A stretch of 6,047 bases of DNA. It comes from Nitrospirota bacterium. Lineage in GTDB: Bacteria > Nitrospirota > Nitrospiria > SBBL01 > Manganitrophaceae. Below, in pieces: positions 1-6,019 of this stretch. The stretch spans positions 1-6,047 of the forward strand of contig JAHFEM010000136.1 in the NCBI GenBank assembly GCA_023248505.1. The letters are read 5' to 3'. The translations under genes were made by a program, and so were the position numbers. How positions within the stretch are numbered: the first letter of the stretch is position 1; each line of letters begins with the position of its first letter. The notes below the pieces were generated by a model that saw only the letters and a list, made by a program, of their open reading frames with translations, did no database searches and was not told where the DNA came from.

Positions 1-51
1 GACCAAATGAGAACCGATAAACCCGGCTCCGCCTGTCACCAACACCTTCAT
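1..51 (-). CDS. NAD(P)-dependent sugar epimerase/dehydratase, N-terminal fragment (cut by window edge)
   Basis: Only the first 17 codons are present, reading MKVLVTGGAGFIGSHLV. This is the N-terminal beta-strand and glycine-rich loop of an extended short-chain dehydrogenase/reductase: the GxxGxxG dinucleotide-binding motif is G7, G10 and G13, followed by the usual S-H-L-V. Proteins starting this way are mostly nucleotide-sugar 4-epimerases, dTDP-glucose 4,6-dehydratases or related enzymes, and 17 residues cannot separate them. The ATG at 51-49 is preceded by AAAGGA (61-66) at a 9-nt spacing, a good ribosome binding site. It lies 67 nt downstream of the tlyA stop on the same strand, beyond an 11-bp inverted repeat, so it may be read through from the operon or belong to a separate unit. 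I see no convincing promoter in the gap. Confidence 0.9.
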   Translation of the reverse strand, partial: MKVLVTGGAGFIGSHLV

Positions 52-85
52 CTGCGTCCATCCTTTCCGTATGAGCAGGGGATTT

Positions 86-132
86 CGGATGCGGAACGAA
101 AGTCGAATCGCCTTTTATTTATTCCGCATCCG
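86..132 (-). repeat. 11-bp perfect inverted repeat around the tlyA stop codon (hairpin)
   Basis: CGGATGCGGAA (86-96) and TTCCGCATCCG (122-132) are perfect reverse complements separated by 25 nt. In the tlyA transcript the 5' arm is made of the last coding bases, the TAA stop (121-119) is the first triplet of the loop, and the 3' arm lies in the intergenic DNA. No U-rich tract follows (the next bases are AAATCCCC), so this is not a canonical intrinsic terminator. It could stabilise the 3' end, assist termination or slow ribosome release. The pairing is directly visible; the function is inferred. Confidence 0.6.
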
Positions 133-922
133 GCGTTCCGCTTTCCGCATTCTTTGAACTCCCTGCGCCGAGCCTTCTAAAATATACCAGAAATTCGACG
201 TTTCCCTTTTGTCCGAGAATCGGCGAGGGGATCGACCCGGCGATCTCCAGCCCCCATTCCGCCGCCTGATGATAAATCCGATCCAACACGCTTTGATGCT
301 TCTCAGGGCTCCGAACGATCCCGCCCCGGCCGACCTCCCCTTTTCCGACCTCGAACTGCGGTTTGACCAACGCGACCATCTCGCCCCGCGGCGCGAGGAA
401 GGAAAGCACCGCGGGAAGCACCTTCTCCAGCGAGATGAACGAGACGTCGATGGTCGCCAAATCCACCGGCTCCGGAATCGCTTCCGGGGGGAGGAGGCGG
501 ATATTGCTCCGCTCCAAAACGATCACGCGGGGGTCTTGGCGAAGCCGCCAGGCCAGTTGGCCGTAGCCGACATCGACGGCATAGACGCGAGCCGCCCCCC
601 GTTGCAGAAGACAGTCTGTAAAACCGCCGGTGGAGGCCCCCACGTCCATCGCCACCTTCCCGGAGACCTCCGGATGAAACGTGTCCAGGGCCGCCTCAAG
701 CTTGATCCCTCCCCGGCCGACATACGGGGAGGTCGGTCCGAGGAGGACGATCTCCGCGTCTCTTTTTACTTGAGCGCCCGCCTTTTCGATTTTCTTTCCA
801 TCGACCAGGACCGATCCGCTCAGGATCAGCCCGCGCGCCCGCTCCCGGCTCTCAGCCAGTCCACGCGCTTGCAGCAGGAGATCGAGACGTTCTTTGGGTT
901 GAGCGGAAGGCCGAGCCGACAT
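119..922 (-). CDS. tlyA: TlyA family rRNA (cytidine-2'-O)-methyltransferase
   Basis: This 267-residue protein has the two-part TlyA build. An N-terminal S4 RNA-binding domain covers about residues 11-70, and a SAM-dependent FtsJ/RrmJ-type methyltransferase domain covers about 70-250. The SAM-binding loop [11 protein letters not shown] is at 93-103. The K-D-K-E catalytic tetrad is complete: K74 (GGIKLEAAL), D159 (IDVSFISL), K187 (LVKPQFE) and E243 (NVEFLVYF), each exactly five residues later than the Mycobacterium tuberculosis TlyA residues I recall (K69, D154, K182, E238). Characterised TlyA enzymes 2'-O-methylate cytidines in 16S and/or 23S rRNA, which affects capreomycin susceptibility; the same family was once annotated as hemolysin, for which nothing in this sequence argues. 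The last ~16 residues ([16 protein letters not shown]) are a low-complexity tail. The ATG overlaps the dxs stop by one base (TAATG), with AGGA just upstream, so translation is probably coupled to dxs. Confidence 0.95.
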   Translation of the reverse strand: MSARPSAQPKERLDLLLQARGLAESRERARGLILSGSVLVDGKKIEKAGAQVKRDAEIVLLGPTSPYVGRGGIKLEAALDTFHPEVSGKVAMDVGASTGGFTDCLLQRGAARVYAVDVGYGQLAWRLRQDPRVIVLERSNIRLLPPEAIPEPVDLATIDVSFISLEKVLPAVLSFLAPRGEMVALVKPQFEVGKGEVGRGGIVRSPEKHQSVLDRIYHQAAEWGLEIAGSIPSPILGQKGNVEFLVYFRRLGAGSSKNAESGTPDAE

Positions 923-2871
923 TATTTTCCTAATCGAATCGCCCGATCCTCATCTTGGGGGGAGGCGCCGATCCCAAGCTTGATGAAGTCGAGGACGGAG
1001 GCGGCGATGCGTTCTGCGTCGAGTCCGAATTTTTCGCGAAGGATCCGTTGCGCCCCATGCTCGATGAACTGATCGGGAAGCCCGATCCGACGGACGTCCA
1101 CCGGCCCAATCCGCCCCGCTCCCTTTTCCTCTTCCAAAACGGCCAGAACCGACTCGCCGAATCCGCCCGCCAGGACATGCTCTTCCAGGGTGACGATCCG
1201 ACGGCAGCGTTGGGCGATCGACGTCAGCAACTCCCGATCGATCGGCTTGGCGAAGCGGGCATTGACGACCGCCACGGAGAACCCTTCCCGCTCCAGAAGG
1301 GCGGCGGCCTCCAGGGACGGATAAACCATATTTCCGAGGGCCACCAAGGCGACATCGATCTCGTCGCCGGCCAAGTTCCCCCGGAGAAGCTCCCCCTTTC
1401 CGATCGGAAGCGTCATCGCCGGCTCTTCCAGAGGAACGCCGATCGCCTCCCCTCTCGGATAACGGATCGCCGCCGGCCCGGGATGCTTCAGCGCGGTGGC
1501 CAACATCTGTTGAAGCTCATTTTCATCTTTCGGGGCCATCAGGATCATGTTCGGAACGGTCTTTAAATAAGCGATATCGAGCACGCCGTTATGGGTCGGG
1601 CCGTCTTCGCCGACCAATCCGGCGCGATCGAGGCAAAAAACGACCGGCAAATTTTGAAGGGCCACATCATGGACGATTTGATCGAAGGCCCGCTGCAAGA
1701 AGGTCGAATAGATCGCAACCACCGGACGGAGGCCGTCGGCCGCCATCCCGGCCGCCAGGGTCACCCCATGCTGCTCCGCGATGCCGACATCATAGAAGCG
1801 ATCGGGGAACTCCTTGGCGAACTTGCTGAGGCCGGTCCCTTCCGGCATCGCCGCCGTGATGGCGACGATCCGCCGATCTTCCTTCGCCAGCGAGATCAAT
1901 TGCTTTGCAAAGATACCGGTATAGCTGGGGGCCGACGATTTCTTTTTCACGACGCCGGTCGAGAGATCGAAGGCGGCGGTGCCGTGGAAGCCGGCCGGAT
2001 CGCCTTCGGCCGGGGCATAGCCTTTCCCTTTTTTTGTGATCAGATGGATCAGCAGCGGCCCTTCCAGCTCTTTGACATTTTCGAACGTGGTCAGAAGATG
2101 ATCGAGCCGGTGCCCGTCGATCGGGCCGATATACCGGAAACCCATCTCTTCGAAGAGAAGCCCGGGGGTGATCAGCCCCTTCACCGATTCCTCGGCCCGG
2201 CGGGCCGCCTTGAGCATCGGCCGGCCGATCTTCGGAATCGTTTTCAAGAGCTCCGCCGTCTCGTTTCGGACCTTCGTGTAGAGCGGCCCGGTGATGATGC
2301 GGGCCAGGTAGGCCGAGAGCGCGCCGACGTTCTTGGAGATGGACATCTCGTTGTCGTTGAGGACCACGATCATGTTGCGCCGCAGCGCCCCCGCGTGGTT
2401 GAGCGCCTCATACGCCATCCCGGCGGTCATCGCGCCGTCGCCGATGATTGCGACGACCTGATAGTTCCCCCCCTGGTGATCCCGCGCCTCCGCCATGCCG
2501 AGGGCCGCGGAGATCGCCGTCCCCGCGTGGCCGGCGCCGAAGGTATCATAAGGGCTTTCGGCCCGCGAGAGAAACCCGCTGATCCCCTGGTACTGCCGAA
2601 TCGTATGAAACTGATCGCGCCGGCCGGTGAGAAGCTTGTGGGGATAAGCCTGATGCCCGGTGTCCCAAACGAACCGATCTTGCGGCGGATTAAAGATCGT
2701 GTGCAGCGCCACCGTCAACTCGACCGCTCCCAGGCTGGCGCCAAGGTGGCCCCCTTTGTCGGCGACGACCGCCAGGATCTTCTCCCGGATCTCCTGTGCA
2801 AGCTGCGGAAGCGCCTCTCTCGGAATCGTTTTTAAATCGGCCGGACTGTTGATCTGATCCAAAAGGTTCAT
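922..2871 (-). CDS. dxs: 1-deoxy-D-xylulose-5-phosphate synthase
   Basis: Cytoplasmic thiamine-diphosphate enzyme that condenses pyruvate with glyceraldehyde 3-phosphate, with loss of CO2, to make DXP. This is the first and usually flux-controlling step of the MEP isoprenoid pathway, and DXP also feeds thiamine and pyridoxal synthesis. The 649 residues are full length. Visible landmarks, with E. coli equivalents from memory, are H42 in GGHLGASLG (H49), H73 in TGHQAYPHK (H80), the ThDP/Mg2+ motif starting GDGAMTAG at 144 with D145 and N174 (D152, N181), the catalytic glutamate E366 in DVGIAEQH (E370), R394 in FLQRAFDQ (R398), and D423 and H427 in EDGPTHNG (D427, H431). The C-terminal transketolase domain follows at about 500-630. 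The ATG has SD GAGGGAA directly upstream, overlapping the ispA stop (gap 7 nt). No frameshift or missing residue is seen. Confidence 0.98.
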   Translation of the reverse strand: MNLLDQINSPADLKTIPREALPQLAQEIREKILAVVADKGGHLGASLGAVELTVALHTIFNPPQDRFVWDTGHQAYPHKLLTGRRDQFHTIRQYQGISGFLSRAESPYDTFGAGHAGTAISAALGMAEARDHQGGNYQVVAIIGDGAMTAGMAYEALNHAGALRRNMIVVLNDNEMSISKNVGALSAYLARIITGPLYTKVRNETAELLKTIPKIGRPMLKAARRAEESVKGLITPGLLFEEMGFRYIGPIDGHRLDHLLTTFENVKELEGPLLIHLITKKGKGYAPAEGDPAGFHGTAAFDLSTGVVKKKSSAPSYTGIFAKQLISLAKEDRRIVAITAAMPEGTGLSKFAKEFPDRFYDVGIAEQHGVTLAAGMAADGLRPVVAIYSTFLQRAFDQIVHDVALQNLPVVFCLDRAGLVGEDGPTHNGVLDIAYLKTVPNMILMAPKDENELQQMLATALKHPGPAAIRYPRGEAIGVPLEEPAMTLPIGKGELLRGNLAGDEIDVALVALGNMVYPSLEAAALLEREGFSVAVVNARFAKPIDRELLTSIAQRCRRIVTLEEHVLAGGFGESVLAVLEEEKGAGRIGPVDVRRIGLPDQFIEHGAQRILREKFGLDAERIAASVLDFIKLGIGASPQDEDRAIRLGK

Positions 2872-2878
2872 TCTTCCC

Positions 2879-3781
2879 TCACTTCTTTCGCTCGACCATG
2901 TAGGGCGCCAATCCCCGAAGCGGAGCGGCTTCGGGCCCGAAGCCGTTCAACTCCGTCAGGGCCTCTTCGACCAGGACATGGGCCTCTTTCTTCGCCCGCT
3001 CCAAGCCGATCAACCGGGGATAGGTCCATTTCTCTTTGGCCCGGTCTTGACCGACCGACTTCCCCATCTCCTTCTCTTCCCCTTCGACATCCAGAATATC
3101 GTCGGCAATCTGGAAGGCCAGCCCGACCTTCTCGCCGTAACGGGTCAGGCTGGTGAGCTTTTTGGACGAGGCCCCCCCGAGAAGACCGCCGATTCGAACG
3201 GAGGCCCGGATCAACGCCCCGGTCTTGTGGGTATGAATATAGTGGAGCTGCTCCAACTCGATCGATGTTTTCCCTTCCGATTGGATATCGACCAGCTGTC
3301 CGCCGACCATCCCGGTGCTCCCGGTCGCCGATCCCAACTCGAGGATCACCGAGAGGATCTTTTTGTGCGAGATCGCGCCGGCGATCCCCTTCTCGGCCAT
3401 CAGGGTAAAGGCGGCGGTCAAAAGGGCGTCTCCCGCCAGGATCGCCGTGCTCTCTCCAAACATCTTGTGGTTCGTCAATTTGCCCCGGCGGTAGGTATCA
3501 TTATCCATCGACGGGAGATCATCGTGGATGAGGGAGTAGGTGTGAATCAATTCAATCGCGGCGGCATAGGGAAGGACCTCTTCTCTTCTCCCGCCGACCG
3601 ACTCCGCCGCCGCAAGACAGAGGATCGGCCGGAGCCGCTTCCCCCCCGCAAAAAGGGAGTAACGGATCGCCTCGTGGATCAAGGCGGGCGGGCACTTCGC
3701 CCCCGGAAGATAGGATTGAAGGAGACGATCGACCTCCGATTGGCGCTCCCGGAGATACACCTTCAACGGCTCTTTATCCAT
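2879..3781 (-). CDS. ispA: Short-chain polyprenyl diphosphate synthase, probably farnesyl diphosphate synthase
   Basis: All-alpha trans-prenyltransferase that adds isopentenyl diphosphate to allylic diphosphates, making FPP for quinone side chains, undecaprenyl carriers and other isoprenoids. The 300 residues are a typical length. The first aspartate-rich motif is DDLPSMD (87-93), with the two-residue insertion of bacterial type II enzymes; the second is DDILD (227-231). GGKR (46-49), GGQLVD (160-165) and K187-T188 are other family marks. Tyr82, five residues before the first motif (YSLIHDD), matches E. coli IspA and favours a C15 product, since type II geranylgeranyl synthases usually have a smaller residue there; a C20 product is still possible. 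The start overlaps xseB by 8 nt (ATGGATAA), with purine-rich GAGAGG seven bases upstream inside xseB. Lying immediately before dxs, it pairs the first enzyme of the pathway with its chain-elongating enzyme. Confidence 0.94.
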   Translation of the reverse strand: MDKEPLKVYLRERQSEVDRLLQSYLPGAKCPPALIHEAIRYSLFAGGKRLRPILCLAAAESVGGRREEVLPYAAAIELIHTYSLIHDDLPSMDNDTYRRGKLTNHKMFGESTAILAGDALLTAAFTLMAEKGIAGAISHKKILSVILELGSATGSTGMVGGQLVDIQSEGKTSIELEQLHYIHTHKTGALIRASVRIGGLLGGASSKKLTSLTRYGEKVGLAFQIADDILDVEGEEKEMGKSVGQDRAKEKWTYPRLIGLERAKKEAHVLVEEALTELNGFGPEAAPLRGLAPYMVERKK

Positions 3782-4055
3782 GGGACGGCCTCTCCTCCGT
3801 GCCGGAAGAAGACGCTTCCGAATCCGGATTCCCCTTTAACTCGAAAGGCCGGGTTCGCCTTTTCCCGTCTTTATCCTGGCTGAGGACCTCCACCTTCTTC
3901 TCGGCCTCATCCAGCATCTTCAGGCAATTTTTTGAGAGACGAATCCCCTCCTCGAAGACCTTCAGAGATTCCTCCAACGGAAGCTCACCCTTCTCGAGCG
4001 ATTTTACCGCTTCTTCCAGACGAGAAAGAGCCTCTTCAAATTTCAAATTGGCCAC
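3774..4055 (-). CDS. xseB: Exodeoxyribonuclease VII small subunit
   Basis: XseB is the small subunit of exonuclease VII, which degrades single-stranded DNA from both ends; several XseB copies bind the helical part of the large subunit XseA. The 93-residue protein shows the family core at about 4-58: FEEALSRLEEAVKSLEKGEL, then PLEESLKVFEEGIRL and a charged second helix ending KKVEVL, forming a helical hairpin. The remaining ~35 residues (DKDGKRRTRPF onward) are a charged, Ser/Glu-rich tail longer than in the roughly 80-residue E. coli protein and probably disordered. The start codon is GTG (4055-4053), with GGAG at 4061-4064 five bases upstream; no in-frame ATG lies upstream before the promoter. 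It is the first gene of the operon. xseA, often just upstream of xseB, is not in this window. Confidence 0.93.
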   Translation of the reverse strand: MANLKFEEALSRLEEAVKSLEKGELPLEESLKVFEEGIRLSKNCLKMLDEAEKKVEVLSQDKDGKRRTRPFELKGNPDSEASSSGTEERPSHG

Positions 4056-4090
4056 GCCGTCTCCACCCGATCTCCCCGCAAAATCAGCAT
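4043..4090 (-). other. Candidate 15-codon upstream ORF overlapping the xseB start
   Basis: An ATG at 4090-4088 opens a 15-codon frame (MLILRGDRVETAWPI) ending at a TGA (4045-4043) about ten bases inside xseB, in a different frame. Its start codon lies in the loop of the leader hairpin at 4074-4101. The only purine-rich stretch upstream (GGAAGGA, about 15 nt away) is far for a ribosome binding site. It could be a leader peptide that couples translation into xseB, or chance. Visible as an ORF; function unproven. Confidence 0.2.
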
Positions 4091-4101
4091 CTTTGCGAGG
4101 G
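4074..4101 (-). promoter_or_regulatory. Hairpin in the xseB 5' leader
   Basis: In the minus-strand leader, CGCAAA (4097-4092) pairs with TTTGCG (4082-4077) around a 9-nt loop, and flanking CCC (4101-4099) pairs with GGG (4076-4074) across a single bulged U. This gives nine base pairs in all. It ends ten bases before the xseB Shine-Dalgarno (4061-4064), so it leaves the site free. It could affect mRNA stability or ribosome access. I match it to no known riboswitch or protein-binding leader. Confidence 0.35.
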
Positions 4102-4141
4102 ATATCCTTCCGTCTCCGATGGCTCCCGAAAAACCTTCTCC

Positions 4142-4169
4142 ATTATACAAGAGAGCGGCGGAAGGTCAA
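4142..4169 (-). promoter_or_regulatory. Sigma-70-type promoter of the xseB-ispA-dxs-tlyA operon
   Basis: Read on the minus strand, TTGACC (4169-4164) and a perfect TATAAT (4147-4142) are separated by 16 bp. This matches 5/6 of the -35 and 6/6 of the -10 housekeeping consensus. Transcription would begin near 4135, giving a leader of about 80 nt before the xseB GTG. It lies between the transporter stop and xseB, in the right orientation, and is the best promoter in the window. It suggests the operon is expressed independently of the transporter, from a strong constitutive promoter. Confidence 0.8.
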
Positions 4170-4246
4170 GTTATTTTTCGCTTAGAACCGCTCGGGAAAT
4201 CGCTTTAGCAGAACGGCTTTTGAACCCGGTTGCCAAGAGATTCGTC
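4170..4246. other. Intergenic spacer with no recognisable feature
   Basis: This 77-bp stretch separates the transporter 3' hairpin from the xseB promoter. I see no ORF, no GC-stem-plus-U-run terminator and no clear operator. The near-repeats AGAACCG (4185-4191) and AGAACGG (4210-4216) are too short to interpret. Confidence 0.4.
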
Positions 4247-4283
4247 GCCCGATTTTGAAATCACATCAATCCCAAAATCGGGC
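4247..4283 (-). repeat. 11-bp perfect inverted repeat spanning the transporter stop codon (hairpin)
   Basis: GCCCGATTTTG (4247-4257) and CAAAATCGGGC (4273-4283) are perfect reverse complements around a 15-nt loop. In the transcript the 5' arm encodes residues near the transporter C-terminus, the TGA stop (4263-4261) lies in the loop, and the 3' arm is just past the gene. The bases after the stem (GACGAATCTC) have no U-run, so this is not a standard intrinsic terminator, but its position fits a 3'-end stabilising or Rho-assisting element. The layout resembles the hairpin at the tlyA stop. Confidence 0.65.
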
Positions 4284-5811
4284 AGAGAAGGCGAAGCCCT
4301 CCCCAAATGATAAAGAAGCCGAGGAGGTCGAAGAGAATCCCCGCCCGGATCATCCGGCCGATCGGGATCAGCCGGGAGCCGTAGACAATCGCGTTCGGAG
4401 GGGTCGAGATCGGAAGCATAAAACCGTAGCTCGCTCCGAGGGTCGCGCCGAGGGCCGGGGGGATCGGGCTGACGCCGGTGGTGGTCGCCAACGCGATCAC
4501 CACCGGGATGATCATGTTCGCGGCGGCGGTGTTGGAGGTCAACTCGCTGACGATAATGCCCAATCCGATCGCCAGCCCGGTAATGCCCCAGAGCGATTGG
4601 ATTTCAAAAAAGGAGAGCAACCCCTCGCCGACCGACTGAGAGAGACCGGTTTTGAACATCAGCTCCCCCAGGGCCAACCCGCCGCCGAAGAGGAGAATCG
4701 TTCCCCAGTCGATCTCGGCCGCCTCCCGCCAGGAGAGGGTGAATTCCTGCTTGGACCAGTCGGTCGGCAAGAAGAAAAGGAAGCTCGCCGCAACGATCGC
4801 CGCCGCCCCCTCCGGCAGCCGGCCGTTGAAAAACTTCACCGGCTCCCCCTGCGGCCCGAAGATCAACGCCAGCAGCCCCGGAAAAATCCAGAGGAAAACG
4901 GCGACCAGAAAGGCGATGAGGGTGTTCTTTTGGCCGCGGGTCCAGGGGCCGATCGCCGCTCTTTGGGCCTGAATGAATTTGGAGACGCGCCCCTCCTGCA
5001 CCGCGGGTCCCATCGGGTGCAGGGAGAGGAGCAGGAAGTAGAGGGCGACATACATGACGAGGAGGAGCGGGACCGCCAGGAGCATCCATTGGAAAAACCC
5101 GATCTCCCTTCCCGCCTGTTTGGCGATCATCCCGATCCCGATCAGATTCGGCGGTGTGCCGATCGGCGTCCCGATCCCCCCGATCGAGGCAGCATAGGCG
5201 ATCATCAGCATCACCCCGACCGCATCGCGTTGCGACGGCCCCTTCTTTTCGGAGAGATGCCGGAGCGAGGAGAGAATCCCCAGCGCGATCGGAAACATCA
5301 TGGCGGTCGCCGCGGTGTTGGAGATCCACATCGAGAGGAAAGCGGTGATCGCTCCGAGCATCCAGAGGATGCGCGCGGGGCGGTCCCCCACCCACCGGAC
5401 GGAAAGCAGCCAGAGCGAAAAGCGCCGGTCGAGGCGATGCCCCTCCATGGCGCGGGCGATCAAGAAGCTTCCGATGAAGAGAAAAAGAATCGGATTTCCG
5501 AACGAAGAGAGGACCGCATCGGCCTTCCCGATCCCCAGCACGATGGCGAGGACCGGCCCCAGCAGCGCCGTGATCGGAATCGGAATCGGCTCGGTGATCC
5601 AGAAGATGACCACCCCCGCCAGGAGCGCCGCCAGGCGATGGGCCTCCGGCGACAACGACGAGGGAAGCACAAAGAGGAGGAGCGCCACCAATGGCCCCGC
5701 GACCAACCCGATCCGCTTTCGCCATTGCTCGAAGCGAATTTCAGCCTCGGAGAAGACCTCTCTGACTTCCGGATCGGAAGGGGCTGTCACGACCTTCTCG
5801 TCTATCCTCAT
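4261..5811 (-). CDS. SLC13/DASS-family sodium-coupled anion (dicarboxylate or sulfate) symporter
   Basis: Polytopic inner-membrane protein of 516 residues from the ATG at 5811-5809. A longer form from a GTG at 5862 would have 533 residues, and the residue numbers here use it. About 11 hydrophobic segments are visible from residue 51 onward. Family marks are EPIPIPITALLGPV (91-104), the first Ser-Asn-Thr substrate/Na+ motif S181-N182-T183 with GTPIGTPPN (231-239), LLFGGGLALGE (390-400), the second S443-N444-T445, and ASYGFMLPISTPPNAIV (477-493), which fits the SLC13 family signature. Two SNT motifs and two paired TPPN hairpins match the inverted-repeat fold of VcINDY. Relatives move C4-dicarboxylates, citrate, sulfate or other anions with Na+; the substrate here cannot be read from sequence. 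Neither candidate start has a good Shine-Dalgarno. The ATG is preferred because the extra 17 residues run into repeat-rich DNA. Expression appears independent of xseB. Confidence 0.9.
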   Translation of the reverse strand: MRIDEKVVTAPSDPEVREVFSEAEIRFEQWRKRIGLVAGPLVALLLFVLPSSLSPEAHRLAALLAGVVIFWITEPIPIPITALLGPVLAIVLGIGKADAVLSSFGNPILFLFIGSFLIARAMEGHRLDRRFSLWLLSVRWVGDRPARILWMLGAITAFLSMWISNTAATAMMFPIALGILSSLRHLSEKKGPSQRDAVGVMLMIAYAASIGGIGTPIGTPPNLIGIGMIAKQAGREIGFFQWMLLAVPLLLVMYVALYFLLLSLHPMGPAVQEGRVSKFIQAQRAAIGPWTRGQKNTLIAFLVAVFLWIFPGLLALIFGPQGEPVKFFNGRLPEGAAAIVAASFLFFLPTDWSKQEFTLSWREAAEIDWGTILLFGGGLALGELMFKTGLSQSVGEGLLSFFEIQSLWGITGLAIGLGIIVSELTSNTAAANMIIPVVIALATTTGVSPIPPALGATLGASYGFMLPISTPPNAIVYGSRLIPIGRMIRAGILFDLLGFFIIWGGLRLLCPILGLM

Positions 5812-5874
5812 GCGAGGGCCCGTGCGGCAACTGAAAAAGAGAAGGTCCTCCGGTGCCCCCACGCCCCGCGCTTC

Positions 5875-5902
5875 GGATAGGCAAAGCCTATCCTCGCTTT
5901 GC
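5875..5902. repeat. Two overlapping, mutually exclusive hairpins upstream of the transporter
   Basis: GGATAGGC (5875-5882) and GCCTATCC (5886-5893) form a perfect 8-bp stem with an AAA loop. GCAAAGC (5881-5887) can instead pair perfectly with GCTTTGC (5896-5902) around CTATCCTC. The two structures share 5881-5887, so only one can form at a time. They lie 13-40 bp upstream of the GTG at 5862 and 64 bp or more upstream of the ATG. They could be an attenuator-like switch in the transporter leader or simply palindromic repeat DNA. Confidence 0.5.
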
Positions 5903-5927
5903 TTACCTGAAGGACATTCGGTTGTCT

Positions 5928-5956
5928 ATTTGACCCGCTCATGGTGAGCCTGTCGA
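5928..5956 (-). promoter_or_regulatory. Weak candidate promoter for the transporter, with a palindrome in its spacer
   Basis: On the minus strand, TCGACA (5956-5951, 5/6 match to the -35 consensus) and TCAAAT (5933-5928, 4/6 match to the -10) are 17 bp apart. The spacer contains the palindrome GCTCA-TGG-TGAGC (5937-5949), which would suit an operator. The same bases form a REP-like repeat unit, so the match may be chance. Confidence 0.2.
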
Positions 5957-5991
5957 ATAATCCCCCATCCCGCGCTCGGCCCGGCAAAGCC
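5936..5991. repeat. REP-like dispersed repeat unit upstream of the transporter
   Basis: The unit contains CGCTCATGGTGAGCCTGTCGAA (5936-5957, given here as its two parts CGCTCATG and GTGAGCCTGTCGAA), with the inner palindrome GCTCA-TGG-TGAGC. The core GGTGAGCCTGTCGAA (5943-5957) resembles intergenic REP-type sequences I recall from many bacterial genomes, whose spurious translations read like FDRLTMSG or RQAHHERV; both strings occur here in noncoding frames. CGCTCATG recurs at 5999-6006, and the palindrome GGCAAAGCC occurs at 5880-5888 and 5983-5991. No transposase gene is associated. Repeat status elsewhere in the genome is inferred, not seen. Confidence 0.45.
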
Positions 5992-6000
5992 AACGGTTCG

Positions 6001-6019
6001 CTCATGATTCTCCCATGAG
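6001..6019. repeat. 6-bp inverted repeat at the end of a possible upstream gene
   Basis: CTCATG (6001-6006) and CATGAG (6014-6019) pair perfectly around ATTCTCC. If the partial gene at 6002-6047 is real, its stop codon lies in the 3' arm of this stem. This is a short stem with no adjacent U-run. Confidence 0.3.

Noticed and set aside
119..922. Hemolysin annotation for the TlyA protein
   Set aside because: The S4 plus FtsJ-like domains and complete K-D-K-E tetrad identify an rRNA methyltransferase; there is no signal peptide or membrane segment suggesting a secreted toxin.
209..1072. 287-codon plus-strand open frame opposite tlyA and the 3' end of dxs
   Set aside because: Antisense shadow spanning the junction of two confirmed genes; composition biased to Arg/Pro/Asp.
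1591..2835. 414-codon plus-strand open frame opposite dxs
   Set aside because: Antisense to catalytic-residue-complete dxs; an Arg/Gly/Asp-rich shadow produced by GC-biased codons, with no recognisable domain.
2978..3883. 301-codon plus-strand open frame opposite ispA and xseB
   Set aside because: It lies across two well-supported minus-strand genes and their overlap and has no family features.
4074..4135. Riboswitch in the xseB leader (for example a GEMM or thiamine element)
   Set aside because: The leader is only about 80 nt and has one simple hairpin. I see none of the conserved cores of TPP or c-di-GMP riboswitches.
4255..5880. 541-codon plus-strand open frame opposite the transporter
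   Set aside because: It is antisense to a gene with intact SLC13 motifs. Its extreme richness in Arg, Asp, Glu, Pro and Gly is what the complement of a hydrophobic, GC-rich membrane gene produces. It shows no domain or ribosome binding site of its own.
5808..6005. 65-codon minus-strand ORF with an ATGA overlap and GGGAGA just upstream of its ATG
   Set aside because: The start context is good, but the frame runs through the REP-like unit (its FDRLTMSG segment is the repeat in translation) and ends antiparallel to nothing useful inside the transporter 5' end. A repeat-derived spurious ORF is the better reading.
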